Part shown: one piece after another, positions 10,418-19,054 of the stretch | Layout of the letters: each line of letters starts with the position of its first letter | Numbering within the stretch: position 1 is the first letter of the stretch | NCBI RefSeq assembly: GCF_023035675.1 | Contig: NZ_CP073136.1 | Coordinates: 863,977 to 927,976 of the forward strand | DNA from: Borrelia hermsii DAH | GTDB taxonomy: Bacteria > Spirochaetota > Spirochaetia > Borreliales > Borreliaceae | Direction of reading: 5' to 3' | Length of the DNA: 64,000 nucleotides | Notes under the pieces: generated by a model | The model's input: only the letters and a program-made list of their open reading frames with translations | Database searches by the model: none | What the model was told of the DNA's origin: nothing | Made by a program: the position numbers and the translations under genes

Positions 10418-10475
10418 GTTAATTTTATACAATATTATTATATAATTGTATTTAATTTTTTTAAAAGGGTTTTAA
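10418..10475. promoter_or_regulatory. short divergent promoter region between coaBC and the yhdT-like gene
   Basis: Only 58 bases separate two divergent starts. The sequence is nearly all A and T and contains a self-complementary TTATATAAT-like stretch near 10440-10446, which could supply a -10 element on either strand. An AAGGG at about 10464-10470 precedes the rightward TTG start. The exact start sites cannot be fixed by eye. Confidence 0.4.
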
Positions 10476-10670
10476 TTGATAAATAAAGTATTTTTTGCAA
10501 GTATAATATATTTATTTCTATTTATTTGGTGGCTTTTGTCAGCTTGTTTATCTTACTTTTCTATTACTATTTTTAATATTCCTCTTTGGTTTTTTTTATC
10601 ATGTATCTTTTTCTCTATTTTCAGTTTGTTATTAGTATGTATTTTTGTGATTTTTTTTAAAAATGACTAG
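10476..10670 (+). CDS. small membrane protein, DUF997 (YhdT) family
   Basis: The protein has 64 residues from a TTG start, with an AAAAGGG ribosome-binding site upstream. It has two hydrophobic segments (about 6-28 and 35-60) and an LSACLSYF turn. A small two-helix protein of this kind directly upstream of panF is the classic yhdT-panF arrangement known from E. coli, and the ATGA overlap with panF supports coupled synthesis. Its function is not established; an accessory role for the symporter is inferred from context alone. Confidence 0.75.
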   Translation: MINKVFFASIIYLFLFIWWLLSACLSYFSITIFNIPLWFFLSCIFFSIFSLLLVCIFVIFFKND

Positions 10671-12084
10671 AGGATTTTTTGTATTTTTTATCTTTTTGAT
10701 TTTATATTGCGCTTTTGGTTTTTTTGCTAGAAAAAAAAGGGCGAGATCGTTATTTTTACATAATTATTTTCTTGCAAATCAGGGTCTAAATTTTGTCGTA
10801 ATGGCATTAGTAGTTGCTTCTAGCTATATTAGTGCTAGTAGTTTTATTTCAGGGCCTTCAGCTGTTTATAGATATGGATTATCTTTCATATTCTTAGCAG
10901 TTATTCAAATTCCTACAAGTTTAATTTCATTTGTCATTGTTGGTGAGAAATTAAATTTGGAAGCAAAAAAAATTAATGCAATTAATATTATTGATTATAT
11001 TGGATATAGATATCTCAGTCGCTCTTTAGTTCTAGTTAGTAGTTTTATAATCATTTTTTTTTCTTTGTTTTTAATCTCAGCTCAGCTTATGGGAGGTGCT
11101 AAACTTTTAGAAGTTTTTTTTCAAATCGGTTATACTGATGCTCTTATTTTTTTCTCTCTATTTGTTTTTTTATATGTTTGTTTGGGTGGGTTTAAGATGA
11201 TAGCATATATGGATTTCATTCAAGGCATTTTGATGATCGTAGCGTCTGTACTATTATTTTCAAGACTAGTTGATTTGGGAGGTGGAATTAGTAATCTCTT
11301 TAATATGGCTCGGTTGAATCTTAAAGATGATTTATTTTTGCCATCAAACTTAGATTTGAAAATTGGATATATAATTTCTTTTTGGATATTAATAGGAATT
11401 GGAGTATTGGGGCTGCCACAATTTGTTAATAATTTTATAGCATTTAAAGATGTGAAATCTATGAGATTTTCTCTTCCCATTGTTACTTTTGTAATAGGGT
11501 TTTTAGTTGTTATTATGCATTTAATAGGTTTTTTTTCCCTTGTTATTTTTTCCAAATTTGAACCAAATGATAAATTTATTTTAAATGTAGCATTAGAGGT
11601 ATTAAATCCTAAAATATTTATATTATTTTTTGTAGGACTCTTATCAGCGATAATGTCTACAATAGATTCAGGTCTTCTATTGCTGTCTTCTATTTGGGTA
11701 AAAGCAATAATGTCTTTAAATAAGAGTCTTGTTGGTAAGATTGGAATTAATAGAATTACTATTATTTCTAATGTTTGTTTTATGTCAATAATCGTTTTTT
11801 TATCTTTAAATCCACCTGATTTTTTGTTTTTTTTAAATATTTTTGCAATTGGGGCCTTGGAAGTTTCATTCTTTTCTATTATTGTTTTTGGGCTTTATTT
11901 TAATTTTGTAAGTAAAATATCAGCTTTTATTTCTCAGTTTTTGGGACTTTTAAGTTATTTGATCATAATTTTTTATGGTGAAGTAAGTAGTTATTATTTT
12001 CATCCTATTGTTCCTTCACTTTTTATATCTATATCTTCATTTTTGATAGTTAATCTTTTTTGTCAAAGATGTAGTAAAATTTAG
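10663..12084 (+). CDS. panF: sodium/pantothenate symporter
   Basis: The protein has 473 residues, about 13 membrane segments and sodium:solute symporter (SSS) family features. These include NYFLANQGLNFVVMALVVASSYISASSFISGPSAVYRYGL near the N-terminus, LGGFKMIAYMDFIQGILM in the middle, and GLLSAIMSTIDSGLLLLSS, which carries the sodium-site Ser/Thr cluster. The position behind a yhdT-type gene and beside coaBC argues for pantothenate as substrate. No new synthesis of pantothenate is expected in Borrelia, so import would be essential. The start overlaps the upstream small gene by 8 bases. Confidence 0.92.
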   Translation: MTRGFFVFFIFLILYCAFGFFARKKRARSLFLHNYFLANQGLNFVVMALVVASSYISASSFISGPSAVYRYGLSFIFLAVIQIPTSLISFVIVGEKLNLEAKKINAINIIDYIGYRYLSRSLVLVSSFIIIFFSLFLISAQLMGGAKLLEVFFQIGYTDALIFFSLFVFLYVCLGGFKMIAYMDFIQGILMIVASVLLFSRLVDLGGGISNLFNMARLNLKDDLFLPSNLDLKIGYIISFWILIGIGVLGLPQFVNNFIAFKDVKSMRFSLPIVTFVIGFLVVIMHLIGFFSLVIFSKFEPNDKFILNVALEVLNPKIFILFFVGLLSAIMSTIDSGLLLLSSIWVKAIMSLNKSLVGKIGINRITIISNVCFMSIIVFLSLNPPDFLFFLNIFAIGALEVSFFSIIVFGLYFNFVSKISAFISQFLGLLSYLIIIFYGEVSSYYFHPIVPSLFISISSFLIVNLFCQRCSKI

Positions 12085-12088
12085 TTGT

Positions 12089-13051
12089 ATGTTGTCTTTA
12101 AATGATAAGAGTGTTGGTAAATATAGAGTTATCGATGTTCTAAAGAATGACAATGGTAAAAGACTTGATGCAGTGTTAATAAAGTTTTTAAAATTTCCTA
12201 AATCTAAAATAATGAGACATATTAGAAATGGAGATATTCTTTTAAATAATTTAAAGGTTACTTTTTCTCATAGAGTTTTTAAGGATGATCAAATTTATTT
12301 ATATAAACCTTTACTTCAAGGTTTAAGTTTAAGCAAGATGACAGTCAAAGATGAGGATGCTATATTAAGAGATGTAAAGAGAAGGATAGTATATGAGGAT
12401 GAGGATTTGCTTGTAATTAACAAGAGAAGAGGAGCTTTGGTTCATGGAGACAAGTATTCACTTGGTGCTTTAATTAATTCTTATCTTTTAGATGAAAATC
12501 TTGAGTCTCTTAGTTTTAAACCTTCATCTGTGCATAGATTAGATAGGAATACCTCAGGGCTCATTATTTTTGCAAAAAATATAGATTCTGCAAGAATTTT
12601 AAGTAGGGCATTTAGTAGTGGTATTGTTACTAAAAAGTATTTGGCTTTGCTTGATGGTGAGATTAAAAAACCTTTGACTTATAGGAACTTTTTATATCGT
12701 GATAGGATTGCAAGAAAAACCTTCGTTGTTAATGATGAGGGCAGATGTAATGCCATAACTGATGTTAAACCAATTTTAGTCTCTAAATCTTCAACGCTTG
12801 CTGAGGTGTCAATTAGGACGGGGTTTACACATCAAATAAGAGCACAATGTGCTTTTAATAAACATGCCTTGATTAACGATAAGAAATATGATTCTAAATT
12901 TAAAAAAAACAATTACTTTTTACATTCTTTTTTGATAAAATTTAACCAGTCTTTATTTTTAAGAAATGAATTTTTTGTTGAACCTAGTTCAGATTTTTTA
13001 AAACAGATAAGTAATATTTTTGGTGTATATGATTTTAAAGGATTTATTTAA
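12089..13051 (+). CDS. RluA-family 23S rRNA pseudouridine synthase (RluC/RluD-like)
   Basis: The 320-residue enzyme has an N-terminal S4 RNA-binding domain (RLDAVLIKFLKFPKSKIMRHIRNGDILLNN, about 22-60). The catalytic domain follows, with VHRLDRNTSGLIIFAK; the Asp in HRLDRNTSG is the nucleophile. Later motifs are KKYLALLDG and RTGFTHQIRAQCAFNKHALINDKKYD. Length and S4 domain fit RluC or RluD, but the exact target uridine cannot be read from the sequence. It starts 4 bases after panF. Confidence 0.92.
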   Translation: MLSLNDKSVGKYRVIDVLKNDNGKRLDAVLIKFLKFPKSKIMRHIRNGDILLNNLKVTFSHRVFKDDQIYLYKPLLQGLSLSKMTVKDEDAILRDVKRRIVYEDEDLLVINKRRGALVHGDKYSLGALINSYLLDENLESLSFKPSSVHRLDRNTSGLIIFAKNIDSARILSRAFSSGIVTKKYLALLDGEIKKPLTYRNFLYRDRIARKTFVVNDEGRCNAITDVKPILVSKSSTLAEVSIRTGFTHQIRAQCAFNKHALINDKKYDSKFKKNNYFLHSFLIKFNQSLFLRNEFFVEPSSDFLKQISNIFGVYDFKGFI

Positions 13052-13973
13052 TAAGTTCACATTTAAGAATGCCTTAGGTGCAGTAAAAGATATTTCAATT
13101 GCTATGAAACATAAGTTTGTAAAGATTAAGGTTTATTCTTTAGTAGGTGTTGCTGGTACTGGAAAAAGTTTTAGATCTCATTTAATAGCAGATAAATATT
13201 CTATTCCTTTGATCATTGATGATGGTGTTTTAATAAAAAATATGAAGATTATTGCTGGGAGTTCTGCTAAGTTTGAGAATAATGTGTTTGATGCAATAAG
13301 GCGTTCTATTTTTGAAGATGATGCGCATAGAAATGAAATTGTTGAAGCTCTTCGCAAAGAAAATTTTAATAAAATATTGATATTGGGAACAAGTATTCGC
13401 ATGATAGATAAAATAACAGCTCGACTTTTATTGCCTAGTTCTTCCAAAATTATTTATATAACAGATATTTCTACTAAAAAGGAAATAGAGAAAGCAAGAA
13501 TTTCAAGAGAGATGGGCGAACATGTTGTTCCAGCAGCTGCCTTTGAGATAACATCTATTAAGCCAAGTTTATTATTAGATTCGATTCGAGTTTTTTTTAA
13601 AAGCAAAGGGTTTTTATCAAAAAAACGGAACTATATTCGTTCTATTGTAAAGCCTCATTTTCATGAAGAGGGGGGAATTTTATCTGTTTCTAAAAATGCT
13701 GTAAGACAAATTATTGAACATTGTGTTTCTGAATATAATAGAGATTATATTGTCTATGATTTGAAAATTAAAAAGAGTCAGGGCAGTTATTATTTTAAGC
13801 TCTTTTTAGATATTCCACTTAAGAATGATTTACTTAATGGTGCGGAAATGCTTAGGAATTATATTATTGAAAACGTACTAAAATATACGGTAATTAATAT
13901 ATCTGGTATTGATGTTATCATACATAGATTTTATGATCAAAAATGTAATTTGGAAAAAAAAGATGAATGTTGA
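13029..13973 (+). CDS. P-loop ATP-binding protein of unknown function
   Basis: The product has about 314 residues from the ATG at 13029. In-frame TTG and GTG codons 3 codons earlier are possible but less likely. A Walker A motif, GVAGTGKS, lies at residues 40-47, and KILILGTSIRMIDKI may hold the Walker B strand. ISREMGEHVVPAAAFEI and KPHFHEEGG are conserved-looking blocks without a known catalytic meaning to me. The C-terminal roughly 80 residues look like a small alpha/beta domain. It overlaps the synthase upstream and murC downstream, so it belongs to the same operon. I do not recognise a named function. Confidence 0.85.
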   Translation: MILKDLFNKFTFKNALGAVKDISIAMKHKFVKIKVYSLVGVAGTGKSFRSHLIADKYSIPLIIDDGVLIKNMKIIAGSSAKFENNVFDAIRRSIFEDDAHRNEIVEALRKENFNKILILGTSIRMIDKITARLLLPSSSKIIYITDISTKKEIEKARISREMGEHVVPAAAFEITSIKPSLLLDSIRVFFKSKGFLSKKRNYIRSIVKPHFHEEGGILSVSKNAVRQIIEHCVSEYNRDYIVYDLKIKKSQGSYYFKLFLDIPLKNDLLNGAEMLRNYIIENVLKYTVINISGIDVIIHRFYDQKCNLEKKDEC

Positions 13974-15369
13974 CTTGGATAATATAAGTAATGTCTTTTT
14001 GGTAGGCATTAAGGGCTCTGGACTTTGTTCACTTGCGTGTTTTTTAAATGATAAGGGGTATTTTGTAGAAGGGGTCGATGTTCCTTTAAAATTTCATACG
14101 GAAGATATATTAAAGAGTAATAATATAACTTATTATGAGAATATTGATGAATTTTCACTCAAAGTTCATAATAAATCTTATGATGTTTTAATATATTCAC
14201 CAGCTTATGATAAGGATAATTTATCTGTTTTGCTAGAAGCATGTGAACTTGGAATTCCTATTTTATCTTATCCTGAGGTTCTTGGTAAGATTTCTAAAAA
14301 ATATTATAGTATCGGAGTTGCAGGCTCTCATGGCAAAACTACCACAGCGGCATTCTTAGGTATGCTATTTAATAGTCTAGGATTGCAGCCTAATGTAATA
14401 TTAGGTGCTAGTGTTAAAGATTTTAAAAATAAATCTAGTCTTGTCGGTCAGGGTAATATATTTATTGCAGAGACTTGTGAGTATAGGAATCACTTTTTAC
14501 ATTTTTCTCCGGATATGATTGTTTTAAGTAATATTGATTATGAACATGTTGATTTTTTTGAAAATTATGAAGCAGTTTTAAATGTTTTCTTAAAGTATAT
14601 TAATAATTTAAAGCAAAATGGGATATTAATAATAAATGCTGATGAAGTTAATTTGCTTAAAATTACAAATAAAATCTTAAGAAAAGATATTAAAGTCTTT
14701 AGTGTTGGATTTAATTCTCTGGCTGATTTTAAAATTGAACATTTTGAGGTGATAGACGAGTTTTTAAAGTTTGATTTTTTAGGGGGTATTGATATTAGAC
14801 TGAGGACCCCTTTGATTCATAATGTTTTAAATTTTGCATCAGCACTTTTAGCTTTAAAGCTATTTTTAGAGGAACATAAAAAATTAGTTTGGAGTTTTGA
14901 TGAGAGAATAAAGATAGTAGCCAAAGAGTATATGGGCATTAAAAGAAGGATGGAATTTATCATGGAAAAAGATGGAGTTATATATCTTGATGACTATGCT
15001 CATCATCCAAAGGAAATTGAAAGTACTCTTTTGGGACTTAAGAATTTTTATAAGGATAGGCGTATTATTTTAGATTTTATGCCACATACCTTTACAAGGA
15101 CACAAGTTCTTTTTGATGAGTTTGTTAAAGTTTTAAGCAATGTTGATGTATTGATTTTGCATAATATATATCTTTCAGTTAGAGAAAATTTTGATCCGAA
15201 TAAACTCTCTAGAGAATTGTTTTTAGCTCTTAAAGATTTAAATCAGAATGTTTATTTTTTTAAAGAAGTAGTTGATTCTGTTGATTTTATAAGGGGTTTA
15301 TTAAAGAGAAATGATTTATTTGTTACAATGGGAGCTGGTAATAATTTTATTTTACATGATTTTTTATAA
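13963..15369 (+). CDS. murC: UDP-N-acetylmuramate--L-alanine ligase (Mur ligase family)
   Basis: The 468-residue Mur ligase adds L-Ala to UDP-MurNAc in the cytoplasm. The N-terminal nucleotide-binding loop VFLVGIKGSGLCSLA stands in for the usual GIGGIGMS. The central domain has the ATP loop GVAGSHGKTTTAAFLG and AETCEYRNHFL. The C-terminal domain carries DDYAHHPKEI and DFMPHTFTRT, typical of MurC and its paralogue Mpl. I chose MNVDLDN as start, just inside the upstream gene; an earlier in-frame ATG would merely repeat that gene's region. As this is the only Mur ligase in the window, MurC rather than Mpl rests on length and gene order. Confidence 0.9.
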   Translation: MNVDLDNISNVFLVGIKGSGLCSLACFLNDKGYFVEGVDVPLKFHTEDILKSNNITYYENIDEFSLKVHNKSYDVLIYSPAYDKDNLSVLLEACELGIPILSYPEVLGKISKKYYSIGVAGSHGKTTTAAFLGMLFNSLGLQPNVILGASVKDFKNKSSLVGQGNIFIAETCEYRNHFLHFSPDMIVLSNIDYEHVDFFENYEAVLNVFLKYINNLKQNGILIINADEVNLLKITNKILRKDIKVFSVGFNSLADFKIEHFEVIDEFLKFDFLGGIDIRLRTPLIHNVLNFASALLALKLFLEEHKKLVWSFDERIKIVAKEYMGIKRRMEFIMEKDGVIYLDDYAHHPKEIESTLLGLKNFYKDRRIILDFMPHTFTRTQVLFDEFVKVLSNVDVLILHNIYLSVRENFDPNKLSRELFLALKDLNQNVYFFKEVVDSVDFIRGLLKRNDLFVTMGAGNNFILHDFL

Positions 15370-15380
15370 AGGTATTTTGA

Positions 15381-16250
15381 ATGAAAAGTATGACTGGATT
15401 TTTTCACTTGGAAAAAGTTATTTCAAATTATATGTTTAGTGTTAATTTGAAGTCTTATAATGGTAGATTTTTAGAATTTAAATTTAAATTACCTGAAATT
15501 TTATATGCTTATGAGCTTGAAATAAGAAATTTTATTTCAAATTATGTTAAAAGGGGAAATGTTTTCTTAAATGTAGGATATAAGGAAATAGTTCCAAATA
15601 TTAATTTTAATGTAAATCCCCATTATGTTGAGGCTATTGCTCGTCTTAGAGATAGTTTATTGCATAGTAGTTTACACATTAAGGATGAATTAAGCCTTGG
15701 TGATTTCTTATCTTTAAGAGGGGCTTTAATTATTGTTGATGAGAATGATGTTAATCAGGAAATGATTTTTAATGCTTTTAAGGAAGTTTTGGAAGAAACT
15801 TTATTAAATTATGATAAGAGTAGAACCTTTGAGGGTGAGAATACTAAACAAGATATAATTTCAATTCTTATGTTAATACGGAAGGATTTAGGACTGTTAA
15901 AGAATTCTCAGAGCAGTATAAATGATAAGCTTTTCTTAAGTCTTAAGGAAAATTTATTAAAATTAATGGATGATTTTAGTGATGTTAATGTTGCAGAAGA
16001 GGCTGCTAAGATGTCAATTCGGTTAGATATTAATGAGGAAATAGTAAGATTATATTCACATATAGATAATTTTTATAAAAATCTTGAAAATGAGGTGTGT
16101 GGCAAGATTTTAGAGTTTATTGCTCAGGAAATGCATAGAGAGGTTACAACAATGAGCAATAAAGCAATTGATCTTGATATTAGAAATTTAGTTTTAAATA
16201 TGAAGTTAAATTTAGAGAAAATAAAAGAACATCTAAGGAATATTGAATGA
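15381..16250 (+). CDS. YicC-family endoribonuclease
   Basis: The protein has 289 residues and begins with KSMTGFFHLEKV, then LKSYNGRFLEFKFKLPE. Both are hallmarks of the YicC N-terminal domain (consensus SMTGFGR and VNHRFLD). The C-terminal DUF1732 block contains ISIRLDINEEIVRLYSHIDNF and FIAQEMHREVTTMSNKAID, whose acidic and His residues are thought to bind metal. YicC proteins act on RNA in E. coli and B. subtilis. The stop overlaps the following kinase as ATGA, and rpoZ follows, as in the widespread yicC-gmk-rpoZ order. Confidence 0.93.
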   Translation: MKSMTGFFHLEKVISNYMFSVNLKSYNGRFLEFKFKLPEILYAYELEIRNFISNYVKRGNVFLNVGYKEIVPNINFNVNPHYVEAIARLRDSLLHSSLHIKDELSLGDFLSLRGALIIVDENDVNQEMIFNAFKEVLEETLLNYDKSRTFEGENTKQDIISILMLIRKDLGLLKNSQSSINDKLFLSLKENLLKLMDDFSDVNVAEEAAKMSIRLDINEEIVRLYSHIDNFYKNLENEVCGKILEFIAQEMHREVTTMSNKAIDLDIRNLVLNMKLNLEKIKEHLRNIE

Positions 16251-16786
16251 GGATAGCTGTTTCTGGTAAGAGTGGTTGTGGTAATACAACTATTAGTGGG
16301 ATGCTTGCAAAGTATTATGGTCTAAAGCTTGTTAATTATACTTTTCATGATATTGCTAGAGAGAAAAATATGCCCTTTGATATGTTTTATGAGAAAGAAA
16401 TAATTGGTAGAAATGATCATTATTGGGATGAATATCTTGATGGTAAATTATTGGAGCTTTCAAAAGAGGATAATACAGTTCTTGCGTCTCGGCTTGCAAT
16501 TTGGCTTTCAAAAAATGCTGATTTAAAGATATATCTTTATGCTAAGATAGAAATTCGAGCAGAGAGAATAATAAACAGAGAAGGTGGTATGTATTCCGAT
16601 ATTTTAAGGAGTACTTTTAATAGAGATTCTAATGATTCAAAGAGGTATTTATCTGTCTATAATATAGATATTGATAATTATTTAGATGTAGCTGATTTTA
16701 TAGTTGATACGACCGATAGATCTGCAAATAAAGTTTTTGAATTGATAAAGGATGAGATAGAAAAGAGGAAATTATATATTAAGTAA
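16247..16786 (+). CDS. cytidylate kinase-like P-loop protein with Asn in the Walker A position
   Basis: The protein has 179 residues and resembles archaeal/type-2 CMP kinases (AAA_33/Cytidylate_kin2). The first strand leads to SGKSGCGNTTISG, where the P-loop Lys is replaced by Asn. MPFDMFYEKEIIGRNDHYW and VLASRLAIWL match the family core. RAERIINREGG and RDSNDSKRYLSVYNIDIDN form the lid and the arginine-rich segment. It occupies the place that gmk holds in yicC-gmk-rpoZ operons of other bacteria. Because the missing Lys normally contacts the phosphates, activity is uncertain; I recall the same substitution in other spirochaetal relatives, so it may be a working variant. Confidence 0.82.
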   Translation: MRIAVSGKSGCGNTTISGMLAKYYGLKLVNYTFHDIAREKNMPFDMFYEKEIIGRNDHYWDEYLDGKLLELSKEDNTVLASRLAIWLSKNADLKIYLYAKIEIRAERIINREGGMYSDILRSTFNRDSNDSKRYLSVYNIDIDNYLDVADFIVDTTDRSANKVFELIKDEIEKRKLYIK

Positions 16787-16810
16787 ATAAGTTAAGGAGG
16801 TTTAAAAGGA

Positions 16811-17008
16811 ATGAGAATACCTTTAAAAGAGATACAAGATTTTGATGGCAATTATTATGAACTTGTTATGGCAGTGATAATTCGTACAGATCAAATTATT
16901 GATCAAATTTCTTTAGCAGAGCATACTATTTCTGATGAGAGAGTAGTAAGCCAAGCTTTTAATGATATTTTAACAGATCGATTTACGTATTCAATTGAAG
17001 AGAAATAA
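16811..17008 (+). CDS. rpoZ: RNA polymerase omega subunit (RpoZ-like)
   Basis: The protein has 65 residues. A perfect AAGGAGG ribosome-binding site lies about 10 bases upstream of the ATG. The sequence [20 protein letters not shown] resembles the omega motif (RFxLVxxAAxRARQL) in position but is diverged. Size, gene position after yicC and the kinase, and the following miaA fit omega, which helps assemble beta-prime. The 3' end overlaps miaA by 14 bases. Without alignment the assignment leans on context. Confidence 0.75.
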   Translation: MRIPLKEIQDFDGNYYELVMAVIIRTDQIIDQISLAEHTISDERVVSQAFNDILTDRFTYSIEEK

Positions 17009-17897
17009 AATAGTTTTTATATTTGGTCCTACGGCTGTAGGTAAGAGTGAGCTTTTACTCAATTTTCCAAAAGGTGTAGCTGAAATAATTAATGTCGATT
17101 CTGTTCAAGTTTATAAGGAGTTCGATATTGCGTCTTGTAAGCCCAGCATTGAATTGAGAGCCCATGTAAAACATCATTTAGTTGATTTTTTAGAACCGAT
17201 TGAAGAGTATAATCTTGGAATATTTTATAAGGAAGCATGCGAAATAATAGAGAATTTAAGAGTGCAAAAGAAGCTTCCTGTATTTGTAGGTGGGTCGGCT
17301 TTTTATTTTAAGCATTTAAAGTATGGATTGCCCAGTACACCGCCTGTTTCTTCTGAAATAAGACTTCATATAAATAGTCTTTTTACTACAAGGGGGAAGA
17401 ATTATCTCTTAGAGGAACTTAAGAGAGTAGACTTTGAAAGATATGAGTCAATTAGTAAAAATGATATTTATAGGATTAAAAGATCGCTTGAAGTTTATTA
17501 TCAAACAGGTATTCCAATTAGTCAATTTTTAAAAAGAGGGCAGATGCTTGCAAATGTTTTAGCTATTGGCTTGAGAAGGCCTATGGAAGAAATGAGGTCT
17601 AGGATAATATCTAGGGTCAAGAATATGATTGATTGTGGATTGCTTGAAGAGATTAAGAGCTTATTAGGGAAAGGATACAATGAGACAACCCCAGCTTTTA
17701 AAGGAATAGGGTATCGTGAATTTTTGTTGTGGAAGAGTAGACCTTATTCTATGTTAAATGATATAATAAATTTAATAGTTAAGAATTCATTTTTATATGT
17801 AAAAAGGCAGATGACTTTTTTTGATAAAATTCCTAATGTTTTGTGGTTTCATCCAGATGATGACTTAAAAGACATTTTGGACTTAATTTTTGTTTAA
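16995..17897 (+). CDS. miaA: tRNA dimethylallyltransferase
   Basis: The 300-residue enzyme transfers dimethylallyl to A37 of tRNAs that read U-starting codons. It starts with TTG, inside the end of rpoZ. The P-loop is [11 protein letters not shown], followed by [18 protein letters not shown] (family consensus DSMQVYKGMDIGTAKP) and the HHLVDFLEP block. [15 protein letters not shown] replaces the usual GGTGLYI. The C-terminal region has FKGIGYREF and VKRQMTFF. The length is normal. It is followed directly by the tiny gene at 17914. Confidence 0.95.
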   Translation: MKRNKIVFIFGPTAVGKSELLLNFPKGVAEIINVDSVQVYKEFDIASCKPSIELRAHVKHHLVDFLEPIEEYNLGIFYKEACEIIENLRVQKKLPVFVGGSAFYFKHLKYGLPSTPPVSSEIRLHINSLFTTRGKNYLLEELKRVDFERYESISKNDIYRIKRSLEVYYQTGIPISQFLKRGQMLANVLAIGLRRPMEEMRSRIISRVKNMIDCGLLEEIKSLLGKGYNETTPAFKGIGYREFLLWKSRPYSMLNDIINLIVKNSFLYVKRQMTFFDKIPNVLWFHPDDDLKDILDLIFV

Positions 17898-17913
17898 TAA
17901 GGAGATATGAGGC

Positions 17914-18009
17914 GTGCCTTGTGGAAGAAAAAGAAAATTACAAAAAATATCTACTCATAAGCGAAAGAAAAAGAGAAGAAAGAATAGACATAAAAAGAAG
18001 AATAAATAA
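17914..18009 (+). CDS. 31-residue AURKAIP1/COX24-domain (mS38-type) ribosomal protein
   Basis: A GTG start is preceded by AAGGAG about 9 bases upstream. The product reads MPCGRKRKLQKISTHKRK and then a run of basic residues ending in RHKKKNK. This is the pattern of the very small bacterial proteins with the COX24/AURKAIP1 domain (typically MPSGKKRKRHKMATHKRKK). They are related to mitochondrial ribosomal protein mS38 and occur in Bacteroidetes and spirochaetes. An overlapping ATG at 17907 gives an unrelated 17-codon frame and is not the gene. The rho-independent-type hairpin right after the stop closes the yicC-to-miaA transcription unit. Such short genes are easily missed. Confidence 0.85.
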   Translation: MPCGRKRKLQKISTHKRKKKRRKNRHKKKNK

Positions 18010-18012
18010 TCG

Positions 18013-18048
18013 AAATGTTAGTTGGTTTTTTGCTAGCTAACATTTTTG
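18013..18048 (+). terminator. intrinsic terminator after the COX24-type gene
   Basis: The nine-base stem AAATGTTAG (18013-18021) pairs with CTAACATTT (18037-18045) across a 15-base loop. The stem is followed by further T residues. It begins four bases after the stop codon. The opposite-strand lipoprotein gene ends at 18068, so it may serve as a bidirectional terminator for the convergent genes. Confidence 0.75.
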
Positions 18049-18067
18049 TGTTGTCATATTATTTCGT

Positions 18068-18427
18068 TTATTCAATAATTATATTATCTATTATATTTAT
18101 GTCTTTGCTAAAGATATATCCTTTTTTTCCTTTATAGGTTGCTAATATCCATTTACCTTTAATTCCATGTTTTTCGGCGTTTTGCATTATTTTTTCTATT
18201 TTTACTATTTCGTCTTTTCTAATGATTGTTAGATAATCATAATTGGTATTATCCGTTTTAGTTCCATTGTTTAAGATAGCATAATTTTTTGTTATGATTC
18301 CTACTTTTCTTGAAAATCCTAAGACACTACTTTTGGGTAATTTGAATTCTTTGGTTAGGGGAATTTCTAATTTCTTGTTGCATGTTAAAAATATCATAGA
18401 GATTAAGCATAGCAATTTTATTTTCAT
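18068..18427 (-). CDS. small predicted lipoprotein with SH3-like fold
   Basis: The protein has 119 residues. The leader KIKLLCLISMIFLTC ends in a Cys that fits a spirochaetal lipobox. After a short linker the sequence IITKNYAILNNGTKTDNTNYDYLTII and GKWILATYKGKKGYIFSKDI resembles bacterial SH3 (SH3_3/YgiM-like) domains, including the closing G-W/K-x-G-Y-I-F turn. It is probably anchored in the periplasm or on the surface. It is divergent from the outer-membrane-type gene at 18506. Confidence 0.8.
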   Translation of the reverse strand: MKIKLLCLISMIFLTCNKKLEIPLTKEFKLPKSSVLGFSRKVGIITKNYAILNNGTKTDNTNYDYLTIIRKDEIVKIEKIMQNAEKHGIKGKWILATYKGKKGYIFSKDINIIDNIIIE

Positions 18428-18505
18428 AGTTTTATTATATATGTTACTTGATATACAGTTATATATAATAATATAATATTTTTTTAGAAAGTTTAAGGAT
18501 TATCA

Positions 18506-19054
18506 ATGAAAAAATATGTTTTTTTATTATTTCTATTTTTTCCTTCGAGTGCTTTAATATTTGCATATCCATTATCTTTTGGAGGAGGATTTTCTTATCA
18601 GTTTACTAATTATACCGGCAAAAGTGATATAAATAGGTCTGTAAAAAATTATAGTAGAGTAGACAATGGAATAAATTTAAATTTGTTTTTTGATGCTAAT
18701 TATGTTATTTTGGATATTTCTTATAAGGATGCTTTTTTGTCTAGTCATCATGGTAGATATTTTGCTTTTGGGCTTTATGGAATTTATCCGATTGTTTTTA
18801 AGGAGTATGTTAGAACATTATTTCCCCTTCTTGGGATTAAATATACGATTGATTTAAGTACCAAGAGGCAAGATCTGGTGTTTTTGTCTTTAGGATTTGC
18901 TACAGATTTGTTCATTCCTGAAGTTAAAGGACTCTATATTAGACCTTTATTTATGCTTTCAATTTCGCCTACTTCTCTTTCTGTAAAGAATTATTCTTCT
19001 TTAACAACTGAGATTACTCTTGGAATTAATATTGGTTGGAAGTTTCTCAATTAG
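18506..19054 (+). CDS. predicted outer-membrane beta-barrel protein
   Basis: The protein has 182 residues with a clear signal peptide (KKYVFLLFLFFPSSALIFA, cleavage near residue 21). The mature part alternates polar and aromatic residues in strand-length blocks (LSFGGGFSYQFTNY, GINLNLFFDANYVILDISYKDAFL, YFAFGLYGIYPIVF, ITLGINIGWKF). It ends close to a terminal aromatic strand, as small eight-stranded barrels do. No named family is recognised. Its last eight bases overlap the convergent phosphodiester glycosidase gene. Confidence 0.8.
   Translation: MKKYVFLLFLFFPSSALIFAYPLSFGGGFSYQFTNYTGKSDINRSVKNYSRVDNGINLNLFFDANYVILDISYKDAFLSSHHGRYFAFGLYGIYPIVFKEYVRTLFPLLGIKYTIDLSTKRQDLVFLSLGFATDLFIPEVKGLYIRPLFMLSISPTSLSVKNYSSLTTEITLGINIGWKFLN

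Noticed and set aside
17907..17960. ATG frame of 17 codons overlapping the COX24-type gene
   Set aside because: The GTG frame has the family pattern and correct spacing to AAGGAG; the ATG frame encodes nothing recognisable.
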